This document shows, piece by piece, positions 42,243 to 53,469 of a DNA stretch of 64,000 nucleotides. Position 1 is the first letter of the stretch; the number at the start of each line of letters is the position of its first letter. The stretch spans positions 558,001 through 622,000 of the forward strand of contig JARGSG010000035.1 of assembly GCA_030374805.1 (NCBI GenBank). The letters are read 5' to 3'. The stretch is from Gracilaria gracilis. Lineage: Eukaryota; Rhodophyta; Florideophyceae; Gracilariales; Gracilariaceae. The translations under genes and the position numbers were made by a program. The notes beneath the pieces were generated by a model. The model ran no database searches and was not told the origin of the DNA. It was given only the letters and a program-made list of their open reading frames with translations.

Positions 42243-44120
42243 TTACAGCATATGATGTCGATGAACGGATTCATATACCGTGTCTAATGCACTGGCTATA
42301 GGTACAGTCTTGCTGACGTGAATTTCCAGGATGTTTTTCGTTCCATCCATAGAGACTCGAATGTAGCTTGACGTACATCGATGACATCGTCGTGCGTGCG
42401 CAGCCGAGAAAACTCCTCGGGAGCTGACGTGACCGGACACACCAATGCTGACGGCAACAAAGGAATATACGGCGTCATTCCCATGGAGCTTTTCAGATTC
42501 TCTTTCAAAGATATCTTCTCCTGTATCCTTTGCTCTCCACCCTATCAACATCACTTTTGATCTCAGCTCTTCAAGGTCCGGATCTGTTTTATAGCAAGAA
42601 CCACAGAACCCTCGCCCAAGCTCATGAACTGCATGATAACCAAACTCGTAACCCTCTAGGGCAATTCCATGGGCTAACAGTTTTCTTCGGAACCCTTGCT
42701 CCATTAGCTTCAAGATGTCCAGTTGCTCGATATGTTTGAAACCTCTGTCCGTTATGAAGTCGCCGACGGATGACGGATTTAGGATTCCAGACAATTCGTT
42801 GAAAAGGCATATGCTGCCCTTTTGCCCGGAACATGTTGGAGATCTATAGCTAATGTTAAGCTCGGCCTCCATAAGGCTGTGCCTGTAACACATATCCCCA
42901 AACGTTTTCTCCAGCTTAAAAAGTGCAAGCAAAGCTGATTTCAGGTTTTCATGCAGGGAGCTAGCAGCTGTGTCACCGGTATCCAGGGCGTCAACTATCC
43001 TTTGGATGTTCGACAATATAATTGCACAAAGCCACTTGTCACCGTCTCTGAAGCATGATGATTGAGCCGGACGCCCTCTCACCATATTTCCTGCGATTTC
43101 TTCATATCTCTTCTGTGATAGACTTCTCCTTGACGTTAGAAGTTTGAGTCTTTGACTGTTCGTGCGCTTGCTTAACATTTTCTCTCCAGGGGAACGTTGA
43201 AGGCCGTCAAGTGACCAGATTTCTTTTCCTTCGTGATCTCGAGCCCAAGGCAGAACAAACCGATTGGCTTGCATAACGAGGGAGGCCAAAGCATCGTCAA
43301 GCACATGGTAGCTGGCCACTGTTTCATCGTCGTAACAATGTTCCCTGATAGTGTTAAGACATCGAAGGCACGGTTGAAACAAAGCTGGTCCATACAGCTC
43401 GACACTTCTTGCAAACTGCTCACTCCCGTACCCACTGAGATCGAGGGCAACTTGAAGAAGTACTTGATACCAAGCAATCGTGAACCGCAGCCTATCCATT
43501 GTAGCAAACGAGACGAAACATCCTCGTGAAGAAGCTCCTATCGTAGCTTCGTTCATTTGCCATGCTCTGAGACAGGCTGCAATGTTAAGCAAACGACTAT
43601 CGAACTCTAAAGGGCTCTTTGGACCACATGACGAACACATCCTCAAAGTGCACTCAACGTTTTCAAAAAAGTTGAAAGTGGGTACGTCCCATCGGTCAGG
43701 TATCTGATATCGTGAGTATTCTATCGTTCTCGTGGGAGGGACGCAAATAACGGGCGCAGCGAGACATTGTATGGTTGCCAGAACAGGCCAGTCTGTATGC
43801 TGAAGCGCCCCCAGTTTGTCAAACCATATGGCACGGTGACTTAAAACCTTTGTTTGTGTGAGTCCATCAAGAACGCTCTCAACGTCTCCGGCCACCCATT
43901 CTGGCATTCCCCCGCTCCCACGAGCACTATTGGTATGAACATAGGATATTGTTGCCCAATCTTCCGCTTTGGATACAAAACTGGATCCGTCAGTTGAGGA
44001 GCATACTGCCGCGTAGAGTTCACTTACAGATGATATGTTTTCACTGAGAACAACCCCCGCGAGTCCTTGTTTACGAAGAGCTTCTCGAGGTGCAGTGATT
44101 TCAGTTTGTTCAGTATTCAT
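42243..44120 (-). CDS. Uncharacterised protein, 625 aa
   Basis: Single exon from an ATG at 44120. I recognise no family. The protein is mixed alpha-type in composition, without a signal peptide or membrane span. It contains cysteine pairs (CTLRMCSSCG near 160, CGSCYKT near 510 and RRCHRCTSS near 575) that could bind metal, and an aromatic/His-containing stretch (GYEFGYHAVHELGRGFCGSC). Base composition and codon use match the flanking conserved genes, and the frame is open for 1.9 kb at moderate GC, so a real gene is likely. Convergent with ThrRS; stops 67 bp apart. Confidence 0.65.
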   Translation of the reverse strand: MNTEQTEITAPREALRKQGLAGVVLSENISSVSELYAAVCSSTDGSSFVSKAEDWATISYVHTNSARGSGGMPEWVAGDVESVLDGLTQTKVLSHRAIWFDKLGALQHTDWPVLATIQCLAAPVICVPPTRTIEYSRYQIPDRWDVPTFNFFENVECTLRMCSSCGPKSPLEFDSRLLNIAACLRAWQMNEATIGASSRGCFVSFATMDRLRFTIAWYQVLLQVALDLSGYGSEQFARSVELYGPALFQPCLRCLNTIREHCYDDETVASYHVLDDALASLVMQANRFVLPWARDHEGKEIWSLDGLQRSPGEKMLSKRTNSQRLKLLTSRRSLSQKRYEEIAGNMVRGRPAQSSCFRDGDKWLCAIILSNIQRIVDALDTGDTAASSLHENLKSALLALFKLEKTFGDMCYRHSLMEAELNISYRSPTCSGQKGSICLFNELSGILNPSSVGDFITDRGFKHIEQLDILKLMEQGFRRKLLAHGIALEGYEFGYHAVHELGRGFCGSCYKTDPDLEELRSKVMLIGWRAKDTGEDIFERESEKLHGNDAVYSFVAVSIGVSGHVSSRGVFSAAHARRCHRCTSSYIRVSMDGTKNILEIHVSKTVPIASALDTVYESVHRHHML

Positions 44121-45048
44121 ATTCGCGGATTACCGCTTGTACAAGGTAGTCAACATGGAAGAAGCAGAACGTATGTAGAAATACGCTTCTGTAACCGGGT
44201 ACCTGTACTGCTATCGCATTTCCTTTTCGTAATCTGTCTCCAGAGAGAACACAGCCTGCGAGCGTTGGTAAAATACGTTTAGGCGGGCCGTAACCGCCTC
44301 GAGTGAAACTTGTGCACGAATTGCCTCGAGCGATTAAAGTTCGAATGAATTTCTGGTCTTACGATGCGACCTGATATACCCATCAGCAGAAGGTACTTAC
44401 AAACAGGCTAGATAGGAGGACTACCACTCCACTCTCATGAATGGACCATCTGAAAAACAGACTCATGTGCGTTTTTGTACACGACCCCAATTGTTTGCGC
44501 ATCTCATATCACCATACTTACTCTGCAGGTCCAAGATGAATTTACGATCTCCAAGGCATTTTCAACCTTTGGCGTTGGGCCCTGTACGCTTCGGATTTTA
44601 GCGCAGTGCGCCAATCTCATTGTAAACGAAGTTCATTGCATGCCACCTTTAAGATGACAATCGTAATTCATCAGCAACACATTTGTAATTCCCCGGTCCA
44701 CGATGGCCCCATAATGGTTTGACACTCTGTATAGTACTTGCCTTAATTGAGTTCAAGTTGCTGGGGTTGTCGTGCAACCTGTTCTTTGATATATGTCTTT
44801 GATATACGTCATTCACAGAAAAAGTCTGCCCCAAGAAGTATGGAGCAAACTTCTTATGGCCTGAAATCAGAGGCAATCCAACAGTCTTCAGTTGTGTTGC
44901 AACTGACAGTCTTTACCTTCATACATACAGACTAGGCAAAAAGAAAACAGCTTCTGTTATCAAATCCGAAGGAAGTACAACTCTTCCTATCAGGATGCTT
45001 TGACCAGGTCTTCAAACCCTGAGCGATTACGATGAGGCCCGCACACGT
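44121..45048. other. Intergenic, no gene supported
   Basis: Short open frames only (a 75-codon frame at 44649-44876 minus, a 60-codon frame at 44475 plus). Neither resembles a family. The promoter of the 42243-44120 gene should lie at the left end. Confidence 0.4.
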
Positions 45049-47838
45049 TCAAACCCGACCCAATATTTCCCGCAATGTCTCGTCATGGACAAGTGCTAGG
45101 TGCGAGACTAGAGCACTTACCTGACTGGAAATCATTACGATCAGGTCCTTAACCGCAACTAATCTCCCGCGGTTATGATCTGTCCATACCTGTGACGCAC
45201 GCTGCATATTCGATGCGTAATGTCTTGTACCGCATGTCCTAATCGAGATTTCGACAATAACATCTTTGATTCTTCTCACCAGCAGTGAGTACATTTGATC
45301 TTCTGGGTCTGCTATGCGCTTGACCATTGCGCGCAGAAACTTGTCGTCCTCATTCGACACAGGGTAATTTTTCTCATTCAAGTCCTGGCGAATTACGGAC
45401 ACGAATACATCCTGGAGTTCGACCATTGTGCAATCTGGACTATCTGTGACCTTAAGCAGTTCCCGCATCCCTGAGGATGCCTGAGTCGATATATTTCGTG
45501 ACTGCATATACTGAGATCGAATGTTGTCGAGAGCTGCCACTATGGCACACCTTTGTATGTCATTCTGCATCCTGGTTATCCGATCAAGATCCAAGTGCAG
45601 AAGTTCTGGTAAATCCCAAGGTCTGTATATCTGAGGTTTCAATATCAATCGAACGATAGCGTTGGAGAGCAGAATCCTCATGGCTTCCGGATCACCTTTC
45701 CTTACATCATCTCTCACATTTCTTTCATGTACTTCAAGTTCACTCAGTGTTTGAGAAAAGAGCTCCGTAACTCTTGGGAGAGTTGCTTCGAAGTCTTGGG
45801 CAACAATATGGCTTTGAAAATGTGATCTCTCCCAGGCATCACCGTACTGTTGCACAATCGGCGCACTGTGACTAACGCGATACGTTAGCACAGCAACTTG
45901 GACACTCCGAACTCTATCAGTTAATTCCCTCAATACATCCACGACTACTTGAACAAAATTATTCGACGCGGAATGAATCCTGTTTAGCGCACCGTTTGTC
46001 CATTGCTCCAAGCCTTCATCATCGGCTTGGGCCTGGCACCTTTTCAACGCTTCCGCTGTTTTCCGAACAATAGCTACTGCAAAATTAGCGTCCAGAGTAG
46101 TGACGCCATTGTCTTCGTCTGCTACTAAACTGAAAGAATCGGAAAGCATATTCGTAAAGGCTTGCGTTATGTTCGTCAATCTTTGCGAAAGCTCCTCTCT
46201 TCTCGGAGGATTCATGGAAAGCTGCTCATGTAACCGTTCCCATGCCTCATCGGGTACACGCTGAGAGGAATTGACCTTGTGTAGCAGACCAGGCAAGTCT
46301 AAGAGAATTTCATGCACCAACTGTTCATTCTGGGCCTGCGTTGCAGCTTCAAGCGCAGCATTCAACCTCCGCTCGCCTTCTTCACCTGCAATGCGGACAA
46401 TGGCTTCCCGTATTTTTTGCTGTTTATCGGCGATACTTTCCTCCCAGACAGCATGCTCTTGTTTGGCATATTCTACTTCCGAAGAGCTGGCGGCCGAAGA
46501 GTCCCCGAGGGCATGAGACACTGCGTTCACTTCAGTAGAACGAGAGAATCCACGTTCGACGGACATACGCAGAGCTTCAGTAGCAATAGCATCATTTATC
46601 ATGGCTCGTAGAAGTGTAGTCGCATCCGACTTTTTCCAAGCAAGGAACGCTTGGCGCCATTTCTTCCATGCTTTGCAGCAGGCAGACAAAGTCGCGACAT
46701 GTAAGCAGAGCAACATTCTGCGAGCACAATGAAGAGTTAATCTCTCGATGGAGTTCGGTTTGTCTTTCTTCACCTCCAGAACCGCATGAGGATGCAAAGA
46801 TAGAAGGAGGCAAGCGAGCAATATACGCGATTCCTGTAGCTTTCGAGTTGAATCATAAGCTGGTAGTAAACCACTGGCATAGGAACAAAGCCCGAATGCT
46901 CGGAGAGCCAATTGAGCTGCTTTCTGTGATGATTCCGTTTCTAGACAGGTTGTAATGCGTGAGAAGTCATAGGATGCGACATGGGGACCAATGACACCTG
47001 CTTTAGAGAGAGCACGACGTGCTTTAGCGAGCAGGTAGTAGCCAGCAATTATTGCAGCTGCATAAGTCCGCTTGTCCGAATCCTGCTGAGGGACACCGCA
47101 ATAATCTTCTTCAGATGGCGGAGTCTTTCCGCTTAGGCACAACGCGAAATGCTGACTTTCTTGCTGACCCTCTCCCGTAGAAGTTTCAAACGCTAGTTCG
47201 GAAGCCAACTCTTCGTCGTTGAGGCTCATGTCCTCTGCAGTTTGTTCAGAATGACCAGAGGGAGCCGATGAAGGAGAGTGGCCTCCTGAAAGATTTGAAA
47301 AATTGAAGCGACGCTGCGGTGAGAAGCGTCGAGCGCGTTCTTTGCGCTCGGACAAGTATCGCAGACGACGATGATGTGCAAGACGTCGCTCGTGCCGACC
47401 GCGAGCTCTCTCTCCATTTTTCTTCTGCTCTGAGCTTTCTCTTGCCCACCTTGCACGTTGAACACGAACATCAGCGTTATCGGCCCGCCTTATGAGGAGT
47501 TCCCGTCGGCGTGAGTCAGCATCTGCTAGATTGGAGCGTAGTTGCTGGTCACGTTGAGATGTCATATTGCGGCGTGACTCCTTGACCGCATTCACGACGG
47601 ACATGACATGTTGAACGTGCTCTCGACAACGCACTTGCAATGAGTTTAATGTGGCGTTGCGCAACGCCTCCGCCTCGCGAAGACGTCGATCCCAAGAGCA
47701 CGTCTTCGGAGCTGCTCGTGGCGGAGGGGTGTTCGACGGGAGACTTTCAAATTCATGCGCAGGAATCTCAATGACAACGGACGACGGTGAGGCCGCCCTT
47801 GGAGATGGCGGTGGAGAGTATCGATCAGAGGGATGCAT
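45049..47838 (-). CDS. TCP11 (T-complex protein 11) family protein, plant-like
   Basis: 929 aa, single exon, ATG at 47838. The N-terminal third is a long Arg/Glu-rich coiled coil (DRRLREAEALRNATLNSLQ, then SRRNMTSQRDQQLRSNLAD) like that of plant TCP11 proteins. The C-terminal half has the helical TCP11 region: LTNITQAFTNMLSDSFSLV, then VVVDVLRELTDRVRSVQ and LLHLDLDRITRMQNDIQRC, the last resembling the conserved 'L-D-x-L-x-x-L' segment of the family. Mammalian TCP11 modulates cAMP signalling in sperm; the role in algae and plants is unknown. Near the neighbouring MCM8 gene but separated by 645 bp. Confidence 0.7.
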   Translation of the reverse strand: MHPSDRYSPPPSPRAASPSSVVIEIPAHEFESLPSNTPPPRAAPKTCSWDRRLREAEALRNATLNSLQVRCREHVQHVMSVVNAVKESRRNMTSQRDQQLRSNLADADSRRRELLIRRADNADVRVQRARWARESSEQKKNGERARGRHERRLAHHRRLRYLSERKERARRFSPQRRFNFSNLSGGHSPSSAPSGHSEQTAEDMSLNDEELASELAFETSTGEGQQESQHFALCLSGKTPPSEEDYCGVPQQDSDKRTYAAAIIAGYYLLAKARRALSKAGVIGPHVASYDFSRITTCLETESSQKAAQLALRAFGLCSYASGLLPAYDSTRKLQESRILLACLLLSLHPHAVLEVKKDKPNSIERLTLHCARRMLLCLHVATLSACCKAWKKWRQAFLAWKKSDATTLLRAMINDAIATEALRMSVERGFSRSTEVNAVSHALGDSSAASSSEVEYAKQEHAVWEESIADKQQKIREAIVRIAGEEGERRLNAALEAATQAQNEQLVHEILLDLPGLLHKVNSSQRVPDEAWERLHEQLSMNPPRREELSQRLTNITQAFTNMLSDSFSLVADEDNGVTTLDANFAVAIVRKTAEALKRCQAQADDEGLEQWTNGALNRIHSASNNFVQVVVDVLRELTDRVRSVQVAVLTYRVSHSAPIVQQYGDAWERSHFQSHIVAQDFEATLPRVTELFSQTLSELEVHERNVRDDVRKGDPEAMRILLSNAIVRLILKPQIYRPWDLPELLHLDLDRITRMQNDIQRCAIVAALDNIRSQYMQSRNISTQASSGMRELLKVTDSPDCTMVELQDVFVSVIRQDLNEKNYPVSNEDDKFLRAMVKRIADPEDQMYSLLVRRIKDVIVEISIRTCGTRHYASNMQRASQVWTDHNRGRLVAVKDLIVMISSQVSALVSHLALVHDETLREILGRV

Positions 47839-48483
47839 CTCGACGACACCGGAGGCGAATCGCCGTCCGACGTAAAGACTGAAAGAACTATTTAGGCTCC
47901 AACCTCAAGCTGGAGATTTTGGAGACAGCTGAAGACAACAAGTATCAGCGCGCTGTAATAATGGGAGGGCAACCAAGTACAATGAGCACAGCGACAGACG
48001 CGCAGGTTTGAGACGTTTGTATGTTTGGGATGTGTCATGGATGATGATGGTGCCACTCGATGCTGCTGGGACTGGAACATAGGTAAAGTTAAGCTGAGAG
48101 AGGGCATAACGGTCCAGCGCGTGTCACCACAACCAAAAAGGTCAGCTGCAACCGATGTCCTTAAGAGCCTTCTTTGGACGACGTTGATTGGCTGAAGCGC
48201 AAAGTTGCCATGCGCATGGCCTTCTCTAGGAACTTCTCGACCAAAAGATCCGTTGCACGTCATCATCCTGAGACAAACGTGCCACACGTTGCGTGTCGCC
48301 TCACCAACCATACAAATCGGAGCTCCGTGTCGAAGGCTCCAACCTCGCAATTCGTTCTTTAAAGCTATCTCCAATGCAATCTCCGTTGTCAGGCACAAAG
48401 AGCTGACTTGTACCTTTGCACAGTATGAATGTCACCCAATAGAATTTGTAGATAAAGGTAATGGCTTTGCACTGAACTGGACG
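47839..48483. other. Intergenic between TCP11 and MCM8
   Basis: Includes the TCP11 promoter. A 168-codon open frame on the minus strand (47892-48398) has no ATG start and no family resemblance, so it is left out. Confidence 0.4.
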
Positions 48484-50970
48484 TCAACCTCGTCGCGAAA
48501 GGCGTTGACTCAATCTATTATCCACTTGGGAACGCCGTTGGGTAGGCATCCATCGAGCAGAAGCTGTTCCATTCCCATCTGAAAAGTCACTTCCTTGCAC
48601 TTCCCATAATCGTACACCCTTCTTCATAATGAAACCCTGGTGGTTTACTGCTTCAAGTACGCGTTGGAATCGTTCTCCCTCAATCCCAATGCGTTTTGCT
48701 ACGTCCTTTAGCTCCATTTGATCGAACAAGGCGTCGCGTTTTCGTCTTGCCTCTGCGTGAAGAGCAGCCACGAATCGTTTTCCCTCCTTGTGGCGGCTCA
48801 TACCGCTCGATCTGCCCAAATCTAATGTTCCAGTCTCATCAGTTAAAGTCTCTATCATAGACTCTCGCATAATTTCAATGACATCTCGGGCGTGTTCTCG
48901 AGTTACAACAGTCCTCATCTCTGCACGAGCCCTTGCTTCGCTGAGACGCACTAAGCTCTCGAGCTGCCGAGTCGTGATTGGCGTTGTATCGGCAGCTTGG
49001 TCTTTTGACGTCTTACGGAGATGAAGATAAAAATCCTGCAGCTCTCGCTTTGCTCCTTCAGACAACTCTGGATGGACGTGCGCTTTAGCGTACCGGACAT
49101 ACTCGCGGAATAGGGAGGGCGGTAGGGGGTCGCCCATCTTAAACTCTCGTAATCTTTCCCCGAGTGTGAGATGGTCCTCCATGGGAAACCGTAGAAGATC
49201 ATCACGGCCAGTTTCGTTGATTGAAGTCGCATTTGTTTCCCACCTGTTGCCATTAGCACTCTTAGATGAGCGCATTCCAAACATTTTCATGACATGTTCG
49301 GAAATAAAACGGTCCCTCGCTTTGTCTGCCTTGTCCATCAGGATAAAAACCAAATCAAACCGAGATAGAAGAGGGAGAGCAATTTTCAAGTTCTCGCACA
49401 CAGTTCTTGAGCGATCGTAGTGCCCTCCTACAGGATTCGCTGCCGCGATCACAGTAGTCCTTGCGCTTAAATTGCAGATCAGCCCCGCTTTAGCGACACT
49501 TACACTTTGCTGTTCCATCGCTTCCAATAGTGCCCCATGCTCAGCTCGCATCTTGTCGAATTCATCAATACAACAAACGCCACGATCCCCGAGCACTAGA
49601 GCTCCTGCCTCTAGTGCAAAATCTCCTGTGGCTTCACGTACAACAGTTACTGTTAGTCCTGCAGTGCTAGTGCTATTTCCACACACATAGACTCCGCGTG
49701 GTGATATTCTGGTCATTGCCTTCAACATTTGAGATTTTCCGAGTCCTGGGTCTCCAACAAGCAGACAGTGAATATCTCTTCGTATAGCTACGGACTCTGA
49801 GGCTGTGGGACCAACCCTCTCTTTCGGTGATCCTCCAAAGAGTGCGAGCACTAGGCCTGCTTTCACCAACTCGTGTCCGTATATAGATGGGGCGGAGGAA
49901 TGGACGAGAAAGGCGAACGGGTCTCTCTCTCGCATAACCTCTTCTATGAGATTTCGAATAGCTTCAAGTCCAGGTTGATCAACGAGAGTCGATACAGACG
50001 AAGTACCGTCTTTAGAGCGTGCAGTGAGGATTGAATTTGCCTCTATATACATATAGTATAGACATTTCGCATTGCGGTTGAAACCACCTTTGTCAATCGT
50101 AAGCACTCGCACAACTCCACATATAGTTACCACATCGCCTGGTACACATGTGTCAAGAAGATCTGAGAACAATTCCGCGTCTATGGTTCTGGGCATGCGC
50201 CCTTCTTCTTGCAGATCGGCATCACTCTCCCTGAGCTCCTGAATTCGTATTCTCTGCCAATCGACGGTTTCTACAGCATCTCTTAAAGGTTGAAACAATC
50301 TAGAACGACATTTGTTCGTAATGCACCGCGTCGGAGGAGAGTACTTGTAGTCAGAAAAAACGCGAAGTTGGGTCTGTCCGCACTTCGCACATTCAAAGGG
50401 CATAGACACAAGTTGCTGGCGAGTGTTAGAAACCCGAACCACCGTGCCTTTAACAGCGACAAATTTGCCAACAGAATTCCCACGCAAAGCGCGGAGCGAA
50501 GTTAATGGGGTGAAGTTTTGCATCCGAGGCCAAAGCCGAGCATCTCGGGTTACTTTAAAATACGTTGCGCCCCTCTCTGATTGGAGTATTTCCGAAGCTC
50601 TAGAGGCAGCAAGTCCCATAATGGAGAGAGTTTCATCTGGATTCCGTTCAAGGTCTGCAACGATTGATCGCAAAATTGGAGATGCATTAATATCTGATAT
50701 CTTAGAGTAATCCAAGGTTAAGGAATATCCAGACGGGGACAATATGTTTTGACCTTCTTCTGTGAGAAACATGTCTTTGAGGTTCTTCACAGAGTTTGTG
50801 CGTTCAACGCAAGAAGCATGGCCTTCTACCTGGTCGGGAAAATAGACTGCCCATCCGACGGGCCCGTTCCATGTAGGTGAGATGTTCGTGTCATTCGAAT
50901 TTGATGACGAAGGCCGACGTGGATGCTCAGCAGACAACGGTTCTTCTTGTGTATCACTCCCTTCATTCAT
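48484..50970 (-). CDS. MCM8: MCM8 DNA helicase
   Basis: 828 aa, single exon. The N-terminal OB/zinc part has C4-like cysteines (CAKC near 192, then CITNKC). The AAA+ core has Walker A GDPGLGKS (about 402), RGVYVCGNSTSTAGLTVTV, Walker B GVCCIDEFDKM (about 463), sensor-type TVIAAANPVGGHYDRSRT and the Arg finger LLSRFDLVF. A C-terminal winged-helix-like region (MELKDVAKRIGIEGERFQR) follows. MCM8 rather than MCM2-7 is indicated by VYVCGN, by 'VGGHYDRSRT...ENLK' in place of 'PxxGRYD' and by the overall length. It works with MCM9 in homologous recombination and interstrand crosslink repair. No MCM9 gene lies in this window. Confidence 0.9.
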   Translation of the reverse strand: MNEGSDTQEEPLSAEHPRRPSSSNSNDTNISPTWNGPVGWAVYFPDQVEGHASCVERTNSVKNLKDMFLTEEGQNILSPSGYSLTLDYSKISDINASPILRSIVADLERNPDETLSIMGLAASRASEILQSERGATYFKVTRDARLWPRMQNFTPLTSLRALRGNSVGKFVAVKGTVVRVSNTRQQLVSMPFECAKCGQTQLRVFSDYKYSPPTRCITNKCRSRLFQPLRDAVETVDWQRIRIQELRESDADLQEEGRMPRTIDAELFSDLLDTCVPGDVVTICGVVRVLTIDKGGFNRNAKCLYYMYIEANSILTARSKDGTSSVSTLVDQPGLEAIRNLIEEVMRERDPFAFLVHSSAPSIYGHELVKAGLVLALFGGSPKERVGPTASESVAIRRDIHCLLVGDPGLGKSQMLKAMTRISPRGVYVCGNSTSTAGLTVTVVREATGDFALEAGALVLGDRGVCCIDEFDKMRAEHGALLEAMEQQSVSVAKAGLICNLSARTTVIAAANPVGGHYDRSRTVCENLKIALPLLSRFDLVFILMDKADKARDRFISEHVMKMFGMRSSKSANGNRWETNATSINETGRDDLLRFPMEDHLTLGERLREFKMGDPLPPSLFREYVRYAKAHVHPELSEGAKRELQDFYLHLRKTSKDQAADTTPITTRQLESLVRLSEARARAEMRTVVTREHARDVIEIMRESMIETLTDETGTLDLGRSSGMSRHKEGKRFVAALHAEARRKRDALFDQMELKDVAKRIGIEGERFQRVLEAVNHQGFIMKKGVRLWEVQGSDFSDGNGTASARWMPTQRRSQVDNRLSQRLSRRG

Positions 50971-51243
50971 CTGAAACGTGAGCTGATGTCCACAGTGAAG
51001 AAGAAGAAAAAGATAGCTGAGCGTTGAGTATTACCATCAGAACACTGGGGGGCGTACTACCAGAAGGTGCAGTCCCCTACTAGCAGACAGACTAATCTGT
51101 AACAACTCTTGTGGATGTCGAGCAGATCTTTCGCTTGTCCAACCATGCCGAACTAGCACAGGCGTTACTGCGGTTTTGGCGGGAACAGTGGACATGGGAA
51201 GCCGAGCATCGCGCGGGCGAAAGCTGGGTTTTTAATGTGTAAA
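50971..51243. other. MCM8 promoter and 3' flank of the next gene
   Basis: About 270 bp between two minus-strand genes. The MCM8 promoter must be here; no motif stands out. Confidence 0.4.
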
Positions 51244-52319
51244 TCATGGTTCTGCATGTTCTTTTTCGTTCTTTTTCTGGAAGACGAAAAGTGCGTTCCG
51301 AGCCATGTGTATCTGTGGCCTGACGACGAAGTGCAGACCAATGCCTGAGTTCGACGGTGATTGGGACGGCCATTCTCTGGTCTCGCCCAAGGCCCTGCCC
51401 TGCCATTGTAGTAGCCCGATCCCGATGATGTAGCTGCTCTCGAACAAGAAGGTGGCTTTGTGCTTCTGGAAAACAAAGCCAAATTGCGACCCATTCACGA
51501 TATCTACTATAAACAGTTCGAAAACAGACAATACCGTAATATCTCCAACGATACCATCAACTCTTAGAATATGACGGAAACGATGTGGTTGAACAGCTGG
51601 AACATGCCAAAGACTAAAGCTCTGCGGATATAAGGGTACAATCAGATGCGAACGACAAACGTCAAACCGCACCGCCGAGCGCAAGTAAGCTATACATCTG
51701 CCGCACGAAAACGAAGCACAATATCACCGACAATCATGGAACGGAAAAAGTAACCAGCAGCCGCACTGAATAAGAGAACGATGAGAACAAACACATACAA
51801 GACAACCTTCTGGTTCGGTGAGACCGGAAGATTACATCCAACACATCCGGGCGATTTTATGCTTGCCAGTGGCATCGCGGTGAGATACTTGCGCTTATCA
51901 TCTGCACTGGGAGCGAAACCCAGATAACGTGGATCAGGATATTTGCTGACACGGAAGCCCCGTCTTTGCTCTTCTTCGGTGAGTTCATTCGAAAACTTGC
52001 GTCTCTTTTCGACGATGTTTGCGGCAACAGTTTCTCGGTACAGTGTGAGTGAGCTGAATTCGAGGTAGGAGTTGTTTTGTTCGGTTTCGCTTCCTGGGGG
52101 TAGTGAAACGATGGAGCAGTCTTGAAGACTGGAATTGGAGAGCGCCGTGGTGAGGGAGGACGAGGAGGTGTCACTGGAGGTGGCGAAGCTTCTATTCGGT
52201 GCCCTAGAAAGTTTGTTGGCATGGTTGGTGTAGATAACTGGAGGGAGCGATGGAAAGGTGGGGTACGGGCGTGGGTTGGGGGTGATTTCGTCCTCGATAT
52301 TATCGGGAATTGAATACAT
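51244..52319 (-). CDS. Single-pass membrane protein of unknown function, two exons
   Basis: Exon 1 52319-51696, intron 51695-51622 (74 nt, donor GTATAG, acceptor TATATCCGCAG), exon 2 51621-51244. The join is phase 0 and gives 333 aa; without splicing exon 1 would stop two codons later. The N-terminal 170 residues are Ser/Pro-rich and polar. A transmembrane helix spans about 172-193 (VVLYVFVLIVLLFSAAAGYF). The C-terminal 140 residues look beta-rich and well ordered (DGIVGDITVLSVFELFIVDI, then FESSYIIGIGLLQWQG and GIGLHFVVRPQIHMARNAL). Likely type II topology with the folded part on the far side of the membrane; an LEA-2-like sandwich is one guess I cannot support. No family recognised. Confidence 0.65.
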
Positions 52320-53469
52320 GTTTCAGAGAGATAGTTCAGGGGCATTAGGGCAGTTGGACGTCATTCAATCGCAACTAGGTTCGAGGGCGGCCGGTAGAAC
52401 CACCCGAGTAGATACCTCACAACAGCTGAGCTTACAGAATTGACGAACGTGATGAATCTCGGCTTGAAGGCTGGGCTCTGTAGCGCTGGTTGGCTCTGTA
52501 GCGCTGGTTAACGTGGTGAGAACCAATGGGTTTCGAAGAAATGGTAAACAAGAATGCTTGCGGGTGTTGAATTGGTTAAGTTAGGAAGGTAAGAATGGTA
52601 AGCCACGCGAGTGTTTTGAAGAGACGATGTCATAGTTGCGGGGAAGGGCGCATACTTGTTTGTAACGACTTGTACCAAATTGCAATGACGGAGATTGGGC
52701 GTCACAGAGGTGTCAATGTTTGCACTCGAAGCGGACATTTGGGCGCCCTGGCCACTACGGTGAACGCACCGAACTGACGCACTATTCGCATGTCGCCAAG
52801 TGTAGGCCAAATTTGTGGATCGCCGTTTTCCGCCGCATCACTTGTGGCGAAACGTTCCCTGGAAAGCCAGATCATGTAGACTATGCTGCGGCAGCTATCT
52901 ACAACTGACAAGGCTACATCACGTGCGCACAAGTCGTCAACGTTCGGCAAAAATGCCCCCGTCGTTTCGATAAGCTACGACTTCGGCGAACAGTCCCTGT
53001 CGTGTACCTACGCGAGCAGTGGCTATTAGCCACTAATGATTAAATGCAAGATGAATTCCCCTCGTGAAGAGCCTGAACTTTGCGGACTTGTGTACCCCAA
53101 GACTTGGAATTGTCCTATGTTTCGCCCTTACGCCACTGCAGGCATCCGCGAAGCGCGTGTTCGGGGCTTCACGCTTTCGCAAGTAGAGTTGCAACATGGC
53201 TACGTAAATGTCCTCTTCGCATGAAGCGTTCGTATGCGCCGTGCTTCAAAGAAAAAGTCGGAAAGGTGACGCGAATAAATGCTAGGGGCAACGAATACAA
53301 GTATTAGAAAGATATGGTCTCGATACAAACAAGTTTAGTGAACAACGTGAGCATGGTAGCTTCGACAGCCACACCTCCGCGGCGCGGTCTCCTGTACCTA
53401 GTTTCCAAGTAGCTGTTTGAAAAGTTGATGAGCCTCATTAGCGAAGGTCAGAACCACTTCTGTACACGA
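52320..53469. other. Intergenic, no gene supported
   Basis: GTAGATACC at 52408-52416, 89 bp before the membrane-protein ATG. GGCTCTGTAGCGCTGGTT is duplicated in tandem near 52475-52510. Remaining frames are short and not protein-like. Confidence 0.4.

Noticed and set aside
47892-48398. 168-codon open frame between TCP11 and MCM8
   Set aside because: Begins with TTG, low-order sequence, no family resemblance.
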